From: CAZFQG01 sp964520785
GTDB lineage: Bacteria; Planctomycetota; Planctomycetia; Pirellulales; Thermoguttaceae
Direction: 5' to 3'
NCBI GenBank assembly: GCA_964520785.1
Contig: CAZFQG010000151.1
Location: forward strand, 1 to 16,310
DNA: 16,310 bases
Part shown: piece by piece, positions 14,824-16,310 of the stretch
Numbering within the stretch: position 1 is the first letter of the stretch
Layout of the letters: the number at the start of each line of letters is the position of its first letter
Notes under the pieces: generated by a model
The model's input: only the letters and a program-made list of their open reading frames with translations
Told to the model about the DNA's origin: nothing
The model's database searches: none
Translations under genes and position numbers: made by a program

Positions 14824-14997
14824 ATGCCAGCAAAGGTTGACCAAGAGAAATGCACCGGGTGTGAAGCGTGCGTAGACACGTGCCCTGTCGAGGCCATTGC
14901 GATGAACGAGGAAGTCGCCGTTATTGACGAAGATATCTGCACCGATTGTGGCGCCTGTGTCGATGGCTGCCCGGTCGAAGCGATCGAAATCGATTAG
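14824..14997 (+). CDS. 2[4Fe-4S] ferredoxin
   Basis: This is a 57-residue low-potential electron carrier. It begins MPAKVDQEKCTGCEAC and has two complete CxxCxxCxxxCP motifs: Cys10, 13, 16, 20 and Cys39, 42, 45, 49, each followed by PVEAI. These bind two [4Fe-4S] clusters, and the overall length matches clostridial-type ferredoxins (about 55 residues). The start ATG 14824 has a strong GGAGG at 14812-14816 with 7-base spacing. There is no extra loop or C-terminal extension as in Alvin-type ferredoxins. It appears to be a single-gene unit closed by the terminator at 15122-15153. Its redox partner cannot be told from the neighbours. Confidence 0.96.
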   Translation: MPAKVDQEKCTGCEACVDTCPVEAIAMNEEVAVIDEDICTDCGACVDGCPVEAIEID

Positions 14998-15121
14998 CCG
15001 GCCGTTTTTGAAGCCGTTTGGCGGTGCTATGGTTTGCCGGGTCGGTCCTCCGCGCGACCAGCCGCGCCGGTGGATCGAATCCACGTCGTGTCGCGACGGA
15101 CTGGTTCGCCGAGAATAATAC

Positions 15122-15153
15122 GGACCGCGCTGTGTCGCAGCGCGGTCCTTTTT
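15122..15153 (+). terminator. Strong intrinsic terminator between ferredoxin and YhaM-like genes
   Basis: A perfect 11-bp stem (GGACCGCGCTG at 15122-15132 with CAGCGCGGTCC at 15138-15148) has a 5-base TGTCG loop and five T residues (15149-15153). It lies 125 bases after the ferredoxin stop and 47 bases before the next start. It may end the ferredoxin transcript or act as an attenuator in the leader of the downstream gene. Upstream in the same spacer are a 6-bp hairpin (15070-15075 with 15079-15084, CGA loop) and other GC-rich short palindromes of unknown meaning. Confidence 0.85.
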
Positions 15154-15199
15154 CGTTGGGAAGAACCTATTTGGCCAAGAAGAAAACACAGGGGGAACG

Positions 15200-16198
15200 A
15201 TGCAACTGGTCCAACTTTCCGAGATGGCGCCGGACGAGGAAGGGGATTTTTTCGCTCTCCTCACTACCAAAGAGGAATCGATCACTCGCGACAAGCAACC
15301 GTACTTCCGGGTCGCCTTTCGGGACGCCGCGCGGGAGGTATCGTTTCCGATCTGGACGAACTCTCCCTGGGCCGAGGCTTGCCGCGATAAGTGGGTGGTT
15401 GGCGAGTTCTACAAGCTTCGCGCGGTCTATCGCCAAACGCAGTACGGTCCGCGACTGGACATACGGAAGATTCGTCGGGTCAACGACGGCGACCGGGACG
15501 CCGGATTCGACCCCGACGCGTGTTTGCCGCGGTCGCGGTTCTCTCCGGAAGGGATGTGGCATGAGGTTCTCGAACTGGCCGAGAAGCACATCGCGGACGA
15601 AAAGCTAAGGCGGCTGGTGGAGATGATCTTCGAAGAGCACCGCGAAACGATCCTCCGCCGTCCGGCCGCCCGGCGGAATCATCACGCCTGCGTGGGCGGA
15701 CTCCTGGAGCACACGCTCAGCGTCGCCAAGACGGCTCTCTTCCTCGCGGAGAAATACGCCGAGTACTACCCGCGGATGCACCCTCCGCTGGACAAAGGGC
15801 TCGTGGTCGCCGGGGCGATTCTGCACGACATCGGCAAGATTCACGAACTGGAACAGACTTCCGCCGGAACGGTGTACACGCCCCGGGGGCGTTTGATCGG
15901 GCATCTCCTTCTCGGTCGTGACCTGGTGCTTCAACAGGCGGCCGAACTCGGCCTCGCTTCCGAAACGGCGCTCCGGCTGGAGCACCTGATTATTGCGCAC
16001 CAGCGGCTGCCGGAGTGGGGTTCCCCAAAACCTCCCATGACCCCGGAAGCGCTTCTCGTGCACTACGCGGATGACATCGACGCCAAGTTCCACATGATGG
16101 TGGAAATCCTCGAAAACGACCAAACCCCCGGCCCGCTCACCGGAGAACGCAACATCCTCGGACACGGCATCTACCGGGGAACCCTCCAAGACCCCTGA
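15200..16198 (+). CDS. yhaM: YhaM-like 3'-5' exoribonuclease (OB-fold plus HD domain)
   Basis: This 332-residue protein has the two-domain layout of the YhaM/CBF1 family. An N-terminal nucleic-acid-binding OB-fold covers about residues 1-95 (PYFRVAFRDAAREVSFPIWT; WVVGEFYKLRAVYRQTQYGP). A metal-dependent HD phosphohydrolase domain covers about 155-300. HD ligands are visible: His171 (GGLLEHTLSVAK), His209-Asp210 (GAILHDIGKIHEL), His235 (RLIGHLLLG), His262/His267 (LEHLIIAHQ) and Asp291/292 (HYADDIDAK). YhaM homologues degrade RNA or single-stranded DNA from the 3' end. The length agrees with the family (about 310-330). The start ATG 15200 follows GGGGG at 15191-15195. A GC hairpin without a T-run (16206-16224) follows the stop, and nothing else codes to the window end. 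Confidence 0.87.
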   Translation: MQLVQLSEMAPDEEGDFFALLTTKEESITRDKQPYFRVAFRDAAREVSFPIWTNSPWAEACRDKWVVGEFYKLRAVYRQTQYGPRLDIRKIRRVNDGDRDAGFDPDACLPRSRFSPEGMWHEVLELAEKHIADEKLRRLVEMIFEEHRETILRRPAARRNHHACVGGLLEHTLSVAKTALFLAEKYAEYYPRMHPPLDKGLVVAGAILHDIGKIHELEQTSAGTVYTPRGRLIGHLLLGRDLVLQQAAELGLASETALRLEHLIIAHQRLPEWGSPKPPMTPEALLVHYADDIDAKFHMMVEILENDQTPGPLTGERNILGHGIYRGTLQDP

Positions 16199-16310
16199 AC
16201 TCCACCGCGAAGACGCCTCGCGGCGGCCGAACGCTGCGCCAATGTCCGTAGTGCGCCGAATGGCACTTGCGCATCCGTAAGTCATTATATGGCAAACTGA
16301 TATAGACAAG

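Noticed and set aside
15028..15125. Possible tRNA (GGATCGAATCC resembles a T-arm)
   Set aside because: The apparent T-loop is only 3-5 bases, there is no matching acceptor stem, and no D or anticodon arm could be folded.

Overview
The window looks like Planctomycetota chromosome. It is GC-rich and carries a DUF1559 pseudopilin-like protein followed by a small lipoprotein with a carboxypeptidase-regulatory-like fold. It also has secreted proteins with dockerin-like EF-hand repeats and PEP-CTERM sorting tails, and a compact type II fatty-acid-synthesis operon of the planctomycete sort. This assignment rests on family content, not on a marker gene.

Layout. Positions 1-277 hold short direct repeats (a 55-bp exact repeat, a 27-bp core seen three times, and a tandem GTTGTTGTG array). 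They abut a 55-codon remnant of an aldolase-like gene (306-470, minus). Next on the minus strand are the lipoprotein (472-954) and the DUF1559 gene (to 1873), whose reading frame overruns the lipoprotein by 290 bp. From 6984 down to 2205 on the minus strand is a tightly spaced operon: FabZ-type dehydratase, FabG ketoreductase, a long acyl carrier protein, a second FabZ-type dehydratase, FabF ketosynthase, and a TPR-like protein with a lysine-rich tail. A good sigma-70-type promoter (7081-7053) precedes it. No enoyl reductase, FabD or FabH is present in the cluster.

The plus strand from 7440 carries two Hsp20 chaperones behind a sigma-54-like promoter match, closed by a clear intrinsic terminator. 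A uroporphyrinogen-decarboxylase/MtaA-family protein (8596-9609) follows. Two divergent secreted proteases come next. One is a double retropepsin-like aspartic protease (11217-9667), with dockerin-like repeats that appear to sit inside its second protease domain. The other is a trypsin-like serine protease (11603-12742) with the same type of dockerin module. Both end in a PEP-CTERM-like tail. Their shared 385-bp intergenic region contains two interleaved 8-bp inverted repeats with pseudoknot topology.

Convergent to the serine protease is an AMP-binding (acyl-CoA synthetase-like) protein with degenerate catalytic motifs (14360-12750). The right end has a 57-residue 2[4Fe-4S] ferredoxin (14824-14997), a strong intrinsic terminator and a YhaM-like OB-fold/HD-domain nuclease (15200-16198).

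How the genes fit together. The fab operon is a self-contained acyl-chain elongation set (KS, KR, two DH, ACP). The protease pair is a candidate extracellular, calcium-dependent proteolysis unit sorted by an exosortase encoded elsewhere. The remaining genes look like single-gene units. No mobile element, CRISPR array, rRNA or tRNA was found.
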